Assembly (NCBI RefSeq): GCF_023149035.1
Contig: NZ_JAHXMY010000001.1
Location: 868,001-932,000, forward strand
From: Microbacterium sp. EYE_78
Lineage (GTDB): Bacteria > Actinomycetota > Actinomycetes > Actinomycetales > Microbacteriaceae
Direction: 5' to 3'
DNA length: 64,000 nt
The notes under the pieces were generated by a model. It searched no databases, had not been told where the DNA came from, and saw only the letters and a program-made list of their open reading frames with translations. Numbering within the stretch: position 1 is the stretch's first letter; each line of letters starts with the position of its first letter. The translations under genes and the position numbers were made by a program. This document shows positions 1 to 8,607 of this stretch, in pieces.

Positions 1-202
1 CGATCACGCCCGCGAGGAGGCCGGACGAGATGAGGGCGAAGACCGAGTTGGGCAGCTGGTTCGCCACGGCGAACGAGTCGGCGGCTTTCGCGCCGACGGT
101 GCCCACCGCGATGGTCAGCACGATGTTGCGGATGAGCCCCGTGATCCGCGACGCCATCGTCCCGGCCGCGACGGTCGCGCTCGCGCGCCCGAGACCGGCC
201 AT
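1..202 (-). CDS. murJ: MurJ lipid II flippase, N-terminal fragment
   Basis: The first 67 codons of a membrane protein that runs off the left edge. The start ATG shares its A with the TGA stop of the upstream DUF6049 gene, so the two are translationally coupled. The visible N-terminus, with SRITGLIRNIVLTIAVG followed by ADSFAVANQLPN and a hydrophobic FALISSGLLAGVI, is typical of MurJ/MviN, the MOP-superfamily flippase that moves lipid II across the cytoplasmic membrane for peptidoglycan synthesis. The pairing of murJ with DUF6049 and a nearby CCA-adding enzyme is common in actinobacteria. Only the first transmembrane region is visible, so the call rests on a short stretch plus gene order. Confidence 0.85.
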   Translation of the reverse strand, partial: MAGLGRASATVAAGTMASRITGLIRNIVLTIAVGTVGAKAADSFAVANQLPNSVFALISSGLLAGVI

Positions 203-2355
203 CAGGAGACCATCTCGAGGAGGCGGCGACGGCGGCGACGCACGGTGCGGACGACGCCGAAGACCAGGAGGCCCGAGACGAGGACGGAGAGGATGACGAT
301 GGCCACCGATTCCCATTCGGCCCGCACCGAGACCGCGACCCGCTCGGTGTCGCCGAGGATCACGCCGGTGGGGCTTCGCAGTTCGAGGTCGACGGAGGAC
401 TCCCCGCTGCCGACGAGGGCGGTCACGGGCACTTCGACGCGGGTGGTCTGCTGTGCGCCGACCTCGACCGGCGTCTGGCCGGTGATGACGAGGCGGGCAT
501 CGTTCGGTTCGGCGCGCAGGTCGACGCGGGCAGGCCACGGCAGGTCGTTGCGGACCGTGAAGACGAGCGCCGCGCTGGAGCCTGCCAGGGTGATGTCGCC
601 GGCGAGGACGAGCGCGACGCCGTCCGTCCAGGTGGCGATGCGCTCGCGCTGCGCAGCGAGGGCTTCGGCCCATCCCTCGGGGTCGTCGAGCCACGCGTTG
701 CCCATCAGCTGCATCTCGGTCGCCCGCTCCGACGACAGGACGACGGACGGGTCGTCGAGCACCGACGAGACGCGGATGAGGCCCGGCTGCGCGTCGCGGA
801 AGGCCTCGAGGGCCGCGACGCGGTCGGCGTCGGGCGCCACGTCGTCGAGCTCCACGACGTCGGCGGGCGTCGCCAGCAGATCGCTGAGACCCGTGGCATC
901 CCGACCGGGCAGGTCGGTTGCGGCACGGATCGTCTCGCTGAGCGCCGCGGACGAGCGGCCGGTCGCTCGATCGACCGTGACGAGGAGCGGCTCGCGCGGT
1001 GACCCGAGCGTCGCGCGAGCTGTGACCTGGGCCAGGAGCGCCGCGCGGTTCGTTCGGGCGTCCGTCGTCGACGCCTCTTCGAGCAGGCCGGACAACCGGT
1101 CGTCGTACACGAGGAGGTCGGCGCCGCTTGCGCGGGCGTGGACGGCCGCTTCCGAGCGGACGACGGAGCTCGGCACCAGCGTGACGGGTGCGTCCTCCGC
1201 TCCCGTCAGCGCGCCGAGCGCCGCGACCGTCGCTGCCCCCGCTGTGCCGGTCGCGGGCCAGAACACGCTGTCGCGCCCTGCGCCAATGTCGGTCAGTTCG
1301 TCGAGGGTCGGCAACGTCGGCACGGCGGGCGTCGGCGTGGGGGCGGGCGTCGCGTCGTCGTCGGGTGCGGGTGCGGTGAAATTCGCCGGGTCGAGGTACG
1401 CCGAGAACGACGGGACTTCGAGCAGGGATGCCCCGTCTGCTGCGACCTGCGAGGCGAGATCGGCGTCGCCGTACTGCAGCGCGAAGCGGTCGTTCGGAAG
1501 GGCCATCAGATCCTCGAGCCATTCGACGGCGTCGGCCGGGGCGGCGGACCCGAGCGCGCGGATCGAGGCGGGCAGGGCGGGGTCGACGGCGAGGATCGCC
1601 GACGTGGCGGTGACCCCGTCGAGGAGCTCGCGGAGGTCGCCGTCCTCCGCCGTGAGCGCGGCGAGGGCGTCGGCGCTGAGCACACCCGTGGACTGCGGTC
1701 CCGCCGAGACGGGGACGACGACGCCGATCGGTGCCGGCGGGTTCGTCACGCCGGGGATGACGACGACCGAACGCGCGCGCGCGGACTCGTCGCCGGTCGT
1801 GTAGGTGCCGCGGATCGGATACACACCGGGTGAGCGGTCCTCCAACCCGGTGTCGGCCGGCGTGATCGAGACGGTCTGGGACACCGCGTCGTCCGCGGGG
1901 ACCTCGGCGATGTCGTCGCGCGACACCTCGTCGAAGCCGCCGTTCGCCGCACCCGCGTCCAGCCAGGAATCCAGGGCGGTCGTCGTGGTCAGGGGCCGTT
2001 CGCCGATCTCGACGATCACCTCGCCCGGCGCGAGGGGCGCGTCGCCCGGGTTGCTCGCATCCACGGACAGGATGAGGGACCGCCCCTCACCGACGACGCC
2101 GTCGGCTGTCGGAGCGAGCGCGAGGTCGATCTGCGTCTGCGCATCGCCGTCGGTCGCGGCGACGGCGGCCGGTGCCGCGCCCAGGGCCACGAGGAGCGCG
2201 GCCAGCGCAGCCGCCGGTGCGATGTGACGCACACGACGACGCGGCGTCGACGCCGACGAGGGGCGCGGCGGCGCGGTGTCGGGGTGACCCGCAGCAGGGC
2301 GACCCGGAGCAGGCGGAGTGAAGGTCATGGTGAGGTCTGTTCCGGTGCGATCCAT
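202..2355 (-). CDS. DUF6049 family secreted, membrane-anchored protein
   Basis: A 717-residue protein with a basic N-terminus, a hydrophobic signal segment (about residues 45-66, ending AAPAAVAA), a large extracytoplasmic part, a Pro/Thr-rich linker near residues 330-345 (TPAPTPTPAVP), and one C-terminal transmembrane helix (about 683-704) followed by an Arg cluster. This is the layout of DUF6049 proteins, which in actinobacteria lie next to murJ. Their biochemical role is not established, but topology and context suggest envelope or peptidoglycan assembly. It overlaps the murJ start by one base. A -10-like TAGAAT on this strand at 2374-2379 lies in the gap shared with the divergent methyltransferase gene. 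An internal ATG at residue 10 is an alternative start. Confidence 0.85.
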   Translation of the reverse strand: MDRTGTDLTMTFTPPAPGRPAAGHPDTAPPRPSSASTPRRRVRHIAPAAALAALLVALGAAPAAVAATDGDAQTQIDLALAPTADGVVGEGRSLILSVDASNPGDAPLAPGEVIVEIGERPLTTTTALDSWLDAGAANGGFDEVSRDDIAEVPADDAVSQTVSITPADTGLEDRSPGVYPIRGTYTTGDESARARSVVVIPGVTNPPAPIGVVVPVSAGPQSTGVLSADALAALTAEDGDLRELLDGVTATSAILAVDPALPASIRALGSAAPADAVEWLEDLMALPNDRFALQYGDADLASQVAADGASLLEVPSFSAYLDPANFTAPAPDDDATPAPTPTPAVPTLPTLDELTDIGAGRDSVFWPATGTAGAATVAALGALTGAEDAPVTLVPSSVVRSEAAVHARASGADLLVYDDRLSGLLEEASTTDARTNRAALLAQVTARATLGSPREPLLVTVDRATGRSSAALSETIRAATDLPGRDATGLSDLLATPADVVELDDVAPDADRVAALEAFRDAQPGLIRVSSVLDDPSVVLSSERATEMQLMGNAWLDDPEGWAEALAAQRERIATWTDGVALVLAGDITLAGSSAALVFTVRNDLPWPARVDLRAEPNDARLVITGQTPVEVGAQQTTRVEVPVTALVGSGESSVDLELRSPTGVILGDTERVAVSVRAEWESVAIVILSVLVSGLLVFGVVRTVRRRRRRLLEMVS

Positions 2356-2455
2356 GACCGCACGTCTCGACAGATTCTAGGGTCCCCCTCCTTGGAAGCC
2401 CCCGATTGCACGGGCGGGGCGGTGGGACCGGGCCGTCGGACGGTTGAATGGGAGG

Positions 2456-3979
2456 GTGAGCGACACCCGGTATCCCGACCCGTCCGTCATCGAGGCGCTG
2501 CGGGCGGACCTGTCCGCGGCCGGCTACACCGCCGACGCGGTGCGGGGTGCGTGGGGGCCCGTCGCCGACACCGCCACCGGTCACGGCCTGCTCGGGCCTG
2601 CGCGGCGAGCACTGGCCGGGCGCACCGATCCGCTCGCGGTGCTGTGCCGCACGCTCTTCCTCGGCGACGCTGCGCCCCGCGCCGACGTCGACGCCGCGCT
2701 CCCGACCGCGCGGGCCGACGGGCTCGTCGCGCTCGACCTGGCCCGCATCGACGGCGAGGTCGTCACCCCGACCGCCCTCCTGCGGCCGCAGGACTTCGCG
2801 GATGCCGGGGGCACCGGCGGCTGGTGGATCGCCAGCGACCTCGACGAGGCGGCGCTCGGCGGCGCGCTGCCGACCGGGCACGTGCTCGGCATCGGCGGGG
2901 CATCCCTCACCCTGGCCGGCCTGCAGCTCGACACCCCCGCGCGCCGGGTGCTGGATCTCGGGACGGGATGCGGCATCCAGGCGCTCCGCGCACGCCGCAT
3001 CGCACCCGAGGTCGTCGCGACGGACGTGTCGGAGCGCGCGTTGCGGTTCACCCTGCTCAACGCCCGCCTGAACGACCTCACCGGCATTGAGGTGCGCCAC
3101 GGGAGCCTGTTCGAACCCGTCGCCGGCGAGGAGTTCGATCGCGTCGTCTCGAATCCGCCGTTCGTCATCACGCCGCGGGTCGCGGGCGTCCCCGAGTACG
3201 AGTACCGCGACGCCGGGTTCGCCGGCGACGACCTCGTCGCGGCGTTCGTGAGCGGTGTCGGCGGGGTGCTCGCGCCCGGCGGCACGGCACAGCTGCTCGG
3301 GAACTGGGAGTACCGGGACGGGCAGGACGGCCTCGACCGCGTCCGCACCTGGGTCGCGGCATCCTCCCATCCGCTCGACGCGTGGATCGTCGAGCGCGAG
3401 CAGCTCGACCCGCTCGCGTATGCGGAGCTGTGGGTGCGCGACGGCGGCACGACGCCCGGGAGCGCCGAGTACGAGCGACTCATCGACGCGTGGCTCACCG
3501 ACTTCGCGGCACGGGGGGTGACTGCGGTCGGATTCGGGTACCTGCTGCTGCGGAGGACGCCGATCGGGATGCCGCCCCTCGTCCGGTACGAGCGCGTCGC
3601 CCAGCCGGTCGCCGGGTCGCTCGGCCCGCACCTCGGCGCAGCGCTCGCCGCGTGGGACCGGTTGGGGCTCCTGGACGACACGGCGCTGGCGGAGTCGACG
3701 GCGATCGTCGCCGAGGACGTCACCGAGGCCCGCCACCACCGGCCGGGCGCCGAGGAGCCGTCGGTGATCGAGCTGCACCAGGGCGGCGCCTTCGCGCGCG
3801 TGCTCGATGTCGACCCGGCGCTCGCTGCGCTCGTCGGCGCCTGCGACGGCGATCTGCCGCTCGGCGTGTTGATCGACGCGATCGGCGATCTGCTCGATGT
3901 GGATGCCGGGGCGCTCCGCGCCGACCTCCTGCCGCGGGTGCGCGAACTGCTGTTCACGGGATTCCTGCGGCTTGCGTGA
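2456..3979 (+). CDS. SAM-dependent methyltransferase (HemK/RsmC-like core with extra N- and C-terminal domains)
   Basis: A 507-residue protein. The central Rossmann methyltransferase has VLDLGTGCGIQALRA (SAM-binding motif I, about residues 165-179) and NPPF (about 233-236), the motif of N6-adenine, N5-glutamine and RsmC-like guanine methyltransferases. About 130 residues precede it and about 170 follow it, as in the actinobacterial family with DUF7059-like N-terminal and DUF7782-like C-terminal domains; the substrate is unknown. I chose the GTG at 2456 because TTGAAT (2444-2449) lies exactly six bases upstream, the leaderless spacing seen at other genes here. An in-frame TTG at 2444 would add four residues but lies inside that -10. 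Confidence 0.8.
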   Translation: MSDTRYPDPSVIEALRADLSAAGYTADAVRGAWGPVADTATGHGLLGPARRALAGRTDPLAVLCRTLFLGDAAPRADVDAALPTARADGLVALDLARIDGEVVTPTALLRPQDFADAGGTGGWWIASDLDEAALGGALPTGHVLGIGGASLTLAGLQLDTPARRVLDLGTGCGIQALRARRIAPEVVATDVSERALRFTLLNARLNDLTGIEVRHGSLFEPVAGEEFDRVVSNPPFVITPRVAGVPEYEYRDAGFAGDDLVAAFVSGVGGVLAPGGTAQLLGNWEYRDGQDGLDRVRTWVAASSHPLDAWIVEREQLDPLAYAELWVRDGGTTPGSAEYERLIDAWLTDFAARGVTAVGFGYLLLRRTPIGMPPLVRYERVAQPVAGSLGPHLGAALAAWDRLGLLDDTALAESTAIVAEDVTEARHHRPGAEEPSVIELHQGGAFARVLDVDPALAALVGACDGDLPLGVLIDAIGDLLDVDAGALRADLLPRVRELLFTGFLRLA

Positions 3980-4026
3980 CGCATCGGGCACGAGCCGCGC
4001 AGACGGCGCACCGTAGGCTCGAAGGC

Positions 4027-5454
4027 ATGCTGAACATGGCCGAGGGTCTCGCGCGCCTGGGCGCGCTCGCCGACGCTCCCGTGTCGGCCGCGCTCGCCGA
4101 TGCCTTCTCGGATGCCGAGTTCGAACTCGCGATCGTCGGCGGGCCCGTCCGCGACGCGCTGCTCGGCCGCGCCGTCAACGACCTCGATTACACGACGAAC
4201 GCCCGACCCGACGACATCCTGCGCATCGTGAAGCCGCTCGCGACGGCGACGTGGGACATCGGCCGCGCGTTCGGCACGATCGGCGCGAAGATCCGAGGCG
4301 AGCAGGTCGAGATCACGACGTACCGCGCCGACAGCTATGACGGCACGACCCGCAAGCCCACGGTCGAGTTCGGCGACACGCTCGAGCAAGACCTGGTCAG
4401 GCGCGATTTCACGGTCAACGCGATGGCGCTGCGGATCCCCGGCCCCTCGCTCGTGGACCCGACCGGCGGCGTCGAGGACCTCGTCGGCCAGACGCTGCGC
4501 ACGCCCACCGACCCCGACGTCAGCTTCGGCGACGACCCGCTCCGGATGCTGCGCGCCGCCCGCTTCGCGAGCCAGCTCGGCATGGACGTCCATCCGGCGA
4601 CCCTCGAGGCGATGAGCCGCCTCGCGTCGAGCCTGTCGATCGTGAGCCCCGAGCGGGTGCAGGGCGAGCTCGTGAAGCTGCTCTCGACCGAGGCGCCGGA
4701 CCGCGGCATCCGTCTGCTCGTCGACGCCGGCCTCATGGAGCAGTTCCTGCCCGAGGTCCCCGCGCTCCGCCTCGAGGTCGACGAGCACCACCACCACAAG
4801 GACGTCTACGAGCACTCGCTCACCGTGCTCGCGCAGGCGATCGACCTCGAGCGGCAGCGGCACCCGGGCCAAGCGCCCGACGTGACGCTCCGCCTCGCGG
4901 CCCTGTTGCACGACATCGGCAAGCCGGCGACGCGCAAGCTCGAGCCCGGCGGTGCGGTCAGCTTTCATCACCACGACGTGAAGGGCGCCCGCATGGCGCG
5001 GAAGCGCCTGCAGGCGTTGCGGTTCGACGGTGCGACGACGGATGCCGTGTGCCAGCTCATCGAGCAGCACCTGCGCTTCTTCGGGTACGCCGAGGGCGCC
5101 TGGACCGACTCGGCCGTGCGCCGCTACGTCCGAGACGCGGGTGAGCAGCTCGAGCGGCTGCACATCCTGACGCGGGCCGACGTGACCACGCGGAACAAGC
5201 GCAAGGCGACCCGGTTGCGCACGGCCTATGACGACATCGAGACGCGGATCGCGCAGCTCGCCGAGCAGGAGCAGCTCGAGGCGATGCGTCCGGCGCTCGA
5301 CGGCAACCGGATCCAGGAGATCCTCGGCATCCGCCCGGGTCGCGAGGTGGGCGAGGCGTACCGGTATCTGCTCGACATCCGCCTCGATGAGGGCGTCATC
5401 GAGCCTGCGGTCGCGGAGCAGCGTCTGCGCGACTGGTGGGCCGCGCGCGGCTGA
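4027..5454 (+). CDS. pcnA: CCA-adding tRNA nucleotidyltransferase
   Basis: A 475-residue class II nucleotidyltransferase that adds or repairs the 3' CCA end of tRNAs. The head domain shows AIVGGPVRDALLGR, then the metal-binding DLDYTT and RRDFTVNAMAL. The C-terminal half carries an HD phosphohydrolase domain with HHHHKDVYEHSL and LLHDIGKPATRK (His295-Asp296). This head plus HD layout is usual for the actinobacterial enzyme. The start is the ATG at 4027, seven bases after TAGGCT (4014-4019), so the transcript is probably leaderless. The reading frame stays open far upstream, but that part only shadows the methyltransferase gene. It converges with the membrane-protein gene ending at 5458, three bases away. 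Confidence 0.95.
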   Translation: MLNMAEGLARLGALADAPVSAALADAFSDAEFELAIVGGPVRDALLGRAVNDLDYTTNARPDDILRIVKPLATATWDIGRAFGTIGAKIRGEQVEITTYRADSYDGTTRKPTVEFGDTLEQDLVRRDFTVNAMALRIPGPSLVDPTGGVEDLVGQTLRTPTDPDVSFGDDPLRMLRAARFASQLGMDVHPATLEAMSRLASSLSIVSPERVQGELVKLLSTEAPDRGIRLLVDAGLMEQFLPEVPALRLEVDEHHHHKDVYEHSLTVLAQAIDLERQRHPGQAPDVTLRLAALLHDIGKPATRKLEPGGAVSFHHHDVKGARMARKRLQALRFDGATTDAVCQLIEQHLRFFGYAEGAWTDSAVRRYVRDAGEQLERLHILTRADVTTRNKRKATRLRTAYDDIETRIAQLAEQEQLEAMRPALDGNRIQEILGIRPGREVGEAYRYLLDIRLDEGVIEPAVAEQRLRDWWAARG

Positions 5455-5457
5455 CGC

Positions 5458-5853
5458 TCAGCGCAGTCGCCGGGCGGCCGTCAGGTCGATGACGAACAGG
5501 GCGGCCCCCTGGATGACGATCGCGAGCCCGTGCCCGCGCGCGGCCGTAGGACTGAGGCGCCCCCCGAAGGACGGGGTGCGCGCGGCGAGGTGCCCGCCGG
5601 CGGCGATGTAGCCGACGTCGAGAGCGGCGTTCACGAGGAGGATGCGGCGCAGCATCCGCTTCTTCGGAACGGCGTCCTGCCGTCGGGTGACCCCCGCGAG
5701 AGCGATGTCGATGGCCCCCCACATCAGGTTCTGCAGGCCGAAGGCGCGGGTGCGTCGTGGCAGGGCAAGCAGTCCGCCGAGGACGACGGATGCCGTACCC
5801 CACCGTGTCAGACGGCGGACGACGGTGGCGGCGGCGGTCTTCGGGGAGCTCAT
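5458..5853 (-). CDS. Small membrane protein, DUF6992-like
   Basis: A 131-residue protein with about four hydrophobic segments: around residues 19-31, 38-52, 76-93 and 107-121. It has the recurring features of a small actinobacterial membrane family (NLMWGAIDIALAG, LVNAALDVGYIAAG, GHGLAIVIQGAALFVIDL). No catalytic motif is visible and the function is unknown. I placed the start at the ATG at 5853 rather than at the longer in-frame start at 5880, because the extra nine residues (MPWRRDDEA) are charged and have no ribosome-binding site. It follows the azoreductase gene on the same strand, with a 51 bp inverted repeat between them. Confidence 0.7.
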   Translation of the reverse strand: MSSPKTAAATVVRRLTRWGTASVVLGGLLALPRRTRAFGLQNLMWGAIDIALAGVTRRQDAVPKKRMLRRILLVNAALDVGYIAAGGHLAARTPSFGGRLSPTAARGHGLAIVIQGAALFVIDLTAARRLR

Positions 5854-5889
5854 GGCTTCATCATCGCGCCGCCAGGGCACCCGAGGGCC

Positions 5890-5940
5890 GTTCGCCCGTC
5901 ACGATCTGCGGCCCCCGACGGCGCGTGGTGACGGGCGAAC
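5890..5940. repeat. 51 bp inverted-repeat element, copy 1
   Basis: A perfect 13 bp inverted repeat (GTTCGCCCGTCAC at 5890-5902, GTGACGGGCGAAC at 5928-5940) around a 25-base centre that begins GATCTGCGGC. A sibling with the same arm length, centre length and central sequence lies at 20383-20433. Both sit just downstream of genes, so the hairpin may act as a terminator (here for the azoreductase gene) or be a REP-like element. No T-run follows it. Confidence 0.75.
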
Positions 5941-5948
5941 GACGCATG

Positions 5949-6596
5949 TCACGCTGCGCGCGAGGCTGCCAGCGTGCGGCCGGCATCGACCGCGGCCTGC
6001 TCGGCACCGGCCTTGAGTTCGGCGGCGGCGTCGGTGAACGCGTCGAGGGCGGGGTTGACGCCCACGAGGGTGAAGGGCCGGTGGACGACGGTGAGGTCCA
6101 GTCCCCAGACGTCTTCGAAGACGCGGCGCAGCCACCCGGTCGAGTGGTCCCAGCCCTCCTTCGGGCTGCCCGGCTCGTAGTTGCCGCCGAGCACCGTCAC
6201 GAGGGTCGCCGGCTTACCGCGGAGCGCGGTGCCCTGCGGGTCGACGCGCGGGTCGGTGTAGGCGAGGTCGAACCACGTCTTCACGTGCTGCGAGACGCCG
6301 TAGTTGTAGAGCGGCACGGTGAACAGCAGCGCGTCCGCGCCGATGAGCTCGTCGGCCAGCTCGGTGCGGAGGGCGATCGCCGACCGCTGCCCGTCGGTGT
6401 GCTGGTCGGCGGGGGTGAAGCCCGAGGTCACCGAGTCGCGCCACGAGGTGGCGGGGATCGGGTCGGCGGCGACGTCGCGGCGGACGACGTCGCTCGAGGG
6501 ATGGGCGGCGAGCCATTCGGCCTCGACGAGGTCGCCGAGCTCGCGACTCGCGGACGTGGCGGGCAGGATGCTGGCATCCAGACGGAACAGGGTCAT
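5949..6596 (-). CDS. FMN-dependent NADH:quinone / azo oxidoreductase (AzoR family)
   Basis: A 215-residue flavodoxin-fold protein, the usual AzoR length. The N-terminus MTLFRLDASILPATSASREL fits the FMN-phosphate loop. PLYNYGVSQHVKTWFDLAY in the middle matches the conserved flavin/quinone-site segment of azoreductases, and a later VTVLGGNYEPG is also typical. Such cytosolic enzymes reduce quinones and azo or nitro compounds in two-electron steps. The ATG at 6596 has GGAGAAG about five bases upstream. The gene diverges from an HxlR regulator across 72 bases, the classic arrangement for HxlR/YodB-type control by quinone or electrophile stress; that regulatory link is inferred from layout. Confidence 0.88.
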   Translation of the reverse strand: MTLFRLDASILPATSASRELGDLVEAEWLAAHPSSDVVRRDVAADPIPATSWRDSVTSGFTPADQHTDGQRSAIALRTELADELIGADALLFTVPLYNYGVSQHVKTWFDLAYTDPRVDPQGTALRGKPATLVTVLGGNYEPGSPKEGWDHSTGWLRRVFEDVWGLDLTVVHRPFTLVGVNPALDAFTDAAAELKAGAEQAAVDAGRTLAASRAA

Positions 6597-6656
6597 GTGC
6601 TTCTCCGATCAGAGTCACTAAGAAAAACGAAGCGGCTCCGGGAACGCTAGCACACG

Positions 6657-6662
6657 TACGAT
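6657..6662 (+). promoter_or_regulatory. -10 element of the HxlR regulator gene (probable leaderless promoter)
   Basis: TACGAT lies six bases before the ATG at 6669, so transcription should begin at or next to the start codon. The more A-rich stretch just upstream (around 6615-6632) is the likeliest place for a regulator site shared with the azoreductase gene. Confidence 0.55.
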
Positions 6663-6668
6663 GGAGGC

Positions 6669-6998
6669 ATGGCCGAGGGACATGACGCGCGACAGTGCGA
6701 CGCCGCGGTCTCCCACGCGTTCTCGGTGCTCGGCAAGCGCTGGAACGGGATGATCCTCGACGTCCTCAGCGACGGTGAACTCTCGTTCTCGGGAGTGCGC
6801 CGTGCCGTCTCGGGCATCAGCGACGCCGTCCTGTCCGACCGACTCACCGAGCTCGCCGACGCCGGCCTCGTCGCGCGCCAGGTCGAGCCGGGTCCGCCGG
6901 TCGCCGTCACGTACGCGCTGACCGAGGCGGGGTGCCGTCTCGCGCCGATCCTGACCCAGCTTGGCGAGTGGGCAGAAGGCAACCTCCTCCGGCGCTGA
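6669..6998 (+). CDS. HxlR-family winged-helix transcriptional regulator
   Basis: A 109-residue protein that is nearly all HxlR domain. CDAAVSHAFSVLGKRWNGMIL matches the family opening around a conserved Cys (about residue 11), FSGVRRAVSGISDAVLSDRL is the recognition-helix region, and the wing and dimer helix end with LTQLGEWAEG. The retained N-terminal Cys resembles redox-sensing members such as YodB and HypR, which detect quinones and diamide. It lies divergent to an azoreductase, so it probably represses that gene and itself; this is inferred from gene order. The end LLRR is short and no effector domain is present. Confidence 0.9.
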   Translation: MAEGHDARQCDAAVSHAFSVLGKRWNGMILDVLSDGELSFSGVRRAVSGISDAVLSDRLTELADAGLVARQVEPGPPVAVTYALTEAGCRLAPILTQLGEWAEGNLLRR

Positions 6999-7067
6999 GC
7001 CCTGTCGCCGCGCGACGCGCCGACCTAGACTGACCGGCACAGCTCCTTCGACGAAGATCGGAGCCCC

Positions 7068-8381
7068 ATGAGCTCGCCGTGGTCCACCCGCGTCGAGGTC
7101 GCACCCGCCACCTCGCGCCTGCTCATCGAGCGCGCGCACGAGGAGCTGCTCGCCGGGAACGCCGGCGACCCCCGCCTCGAGGACGTCCGTCCGCTCGTGC
7201 GCGAATCGTGGCGCCGCTCGCTCGCCTCGGATGCCGCCGCCGAAGGACTCCCGCGGCTCGACATGACCGCCGACGAACTCGAGGCCTACCGTCGCGCCCA
7301 TCCGCTCGCGGGCGTCATGGAGATGGTCCGCTCGCTGCTGCTCCCCGGGTCCCCGGAGGACTCCGGCGTGATCGTCGCGGTCGGGGACGCCTCGGGCCGC
7401 CTGCTCTGGGTCGAGGGCGATCGCGGCATCCGCACCCTGACCGGCGACATGGGCTTCGTCGCGGGCGCGGACTGGGCCGAGGCATCCGTCGGCACATCCG
7501 CACCGGGCACCGCGCTGGCCCTCGACCGCGCCGTGCAGATCCGTCAGGCGGAGCACTTCAACCGCTTCGTCCAGCCCTGGTCGTGCACCGCGGCGCCCGT
7601 CCACGACCCCGAGACGCGGCGGTTGATCGGCGTCATCGACGTCACCGGCGGCAGTGAGGCCGTCACGCCGCAGGCGCAGCTGCTCGTCGACGCGGCGGCG
7701 CGTGCGATCGAGGGCGAGCTGCTGGTCGGTCGGCTGCGCTCCCGCGCGGAGGCACCCCGGCGCCGCGCCGCACGGACCGTCGCAGGCGGGCACGCGACCC
7801 TTCGGGTGCTCGGACGCGACCGGGCGCTGCTCGAGACCGAGGGGGATGCCGCGGCATCCGTCACCGAGCTGAGCGCACGCCACGCCGAGATCCTGCTCAT
7901 GCTCGCCAGCCACCGCGAGGGGCTGTCGGCCGAGGTGCTCGCCGACCTCGTCTACGGCGAGCCCGCGGTCGAGACCCTCCGGCCCGAGATGGTCCGGCTG
8001 CGGAAGGTGCTCGAGAAGCGCGCGCCGCAGCTGGTCCCGCTGTCGCGCCCGTACCGGCTGCCCGTCGAGCTCGAGACCGACGTGCAGCACGTCGTGTCGC
8101 TGCTCGGGCGCGGCGCCCACCGCGTCGCGCTGACGACGTACACCGGGCCGGTGCTGCCGGACTCCGTCGCCCCGGGCGTCGAGGAGCTTCGGGCGTCGGT
8201 GCGTGCGACTCTGCGCGAGACGATGGTCGGCGAGGCCGGTGTCGAGGCGCTGCTCGCGTACGCCGACAGCGCCGACGGACGCGAGGATGCCGAGGTGCTC
8301 CGCCTGTGCCTGCGGATGCTGCCCGCGCGCTCGCCGCGGCGGGCCGGGCTGGTCGCCCGGCTGCAGGCGCTCGGCGCCTGA
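7068..8381 (+). CDS. GAF-domain transcriptional regulator of the downstream aldehyde dehydrogenase
   Basis: A 437-residue regulator. Residues about 30-215 form the sigma-54-activator-like N-terminal GAF sensor (VRESWRRSLASDA, then VSTSAPGTALALDR-like and FVQPWSCTAAPVHDPETRRLIGVIDVTG segments), as in AcoR-type proteins. There is no AAA+ ATPase. The C-terminal part (about 265-340) instead looks like a winged-helix DNA-binding domain (LSARHAEILLMLASHREGLS, LRPEMVRLRKVLEKRA). Actinobacteria often place this protein before an acetaldehyde-type dehydrogenase and DUF779, as here. The inferred role is sensing an alcohol or aldehyde and activating the next genes. TAGACT about 40 bases upstream of the ATG is a candidate -10. 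Confidence 0.82.
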   Translation: MSSPWSTRVEVAPATSRLLIERAHEELLAGNAGDPRLEDVRPLVRESWRRSLASDAAAEGLPRLDMTADELEAYRRAHPLAGVMEMVRSLLLPGSPEDSGVIVAVGDASGRLLWVEGDRGIRTLTGDMGFVAGADWAEASVGTSAPGTALALDRAVQIRQAEHFNRFVQPWSCTAAPVHDPETRRLIGVIDVTGGSEAVTPQAQLLVDAAARAIEGELLVGRLRSRAEAPRRRAARTVAGGHATLRVLGRDRALLETEGDAAASVTELSARHAEILLMLASHREGLSAEVLADLVYGEPAVETLRPEMVRLRKVLEKRAPQLVPLSRPYRLPVELETDVQHVVSLLGRGAHRVALTTYTGPVLPDSVAPGVEELRASVRATLRETMVGEAGVEALLAYADSADGREDAEVLRLCLRMLPARSPRRAGLVARLQALGA

Positions 8382-8424
8382 GTCATCGCGGCCGGCCCGC
8401 GTTCGGCGTCGGCCCGCGTTCGCC

Positions 8425-8498
8425 GATGCAATGGATCCGGGGCGACACGCCGGGGTGGGATGCCGGGGCGCGGCGTGTCGCGCGAGATCCATTGCATC
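8425..8498. repeat. 74 bp palindromic element, copy A
   Basis: Arms of 28 bases (8425-8452 and 8471-8498) pair at 24 positions. The outer 13 bp are GATGCAATGGATC/GATCCATTGCATC and the inner 11 bp GCGACACGCCG/CGGCGTGTCGC, around an 18-base centre. A second copy with matching arms, the same centre length and a similar centre lies at 27155-27230. Here it occupies the leader or promoter region between the GAF regulator and the aldehyde dehydrogenase gene. Confidence 0.85.
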
Positions 8499-8607
8499 CG
8501 CGCACGGCGCACGGCCCCGCAACCGGATGCAACGTCGCACGGCGTAGCGTGCCCGGCATCCGATCCGCGGCGACGTCGCCGCATCCATGTCCGTCGAAGG
8601 AGACAGC

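Noticed and set aside
2581..5163. An 860-codon open frame on the minus strand over the methyltransferase and CCA genes
   Set aside because: It is an antisense shadow. Long open frames opposite real genes are common at about 70% G+C, and its translation is rich in Arg, Ala and Pro with no known domain.
8425..8498. Reading the palindromic element as part of a coding frame
   Set aside because: Frames through it give short peptides that arise from the repeat itself; the same peptides appear at copy B, which only reflects the shared DNA.
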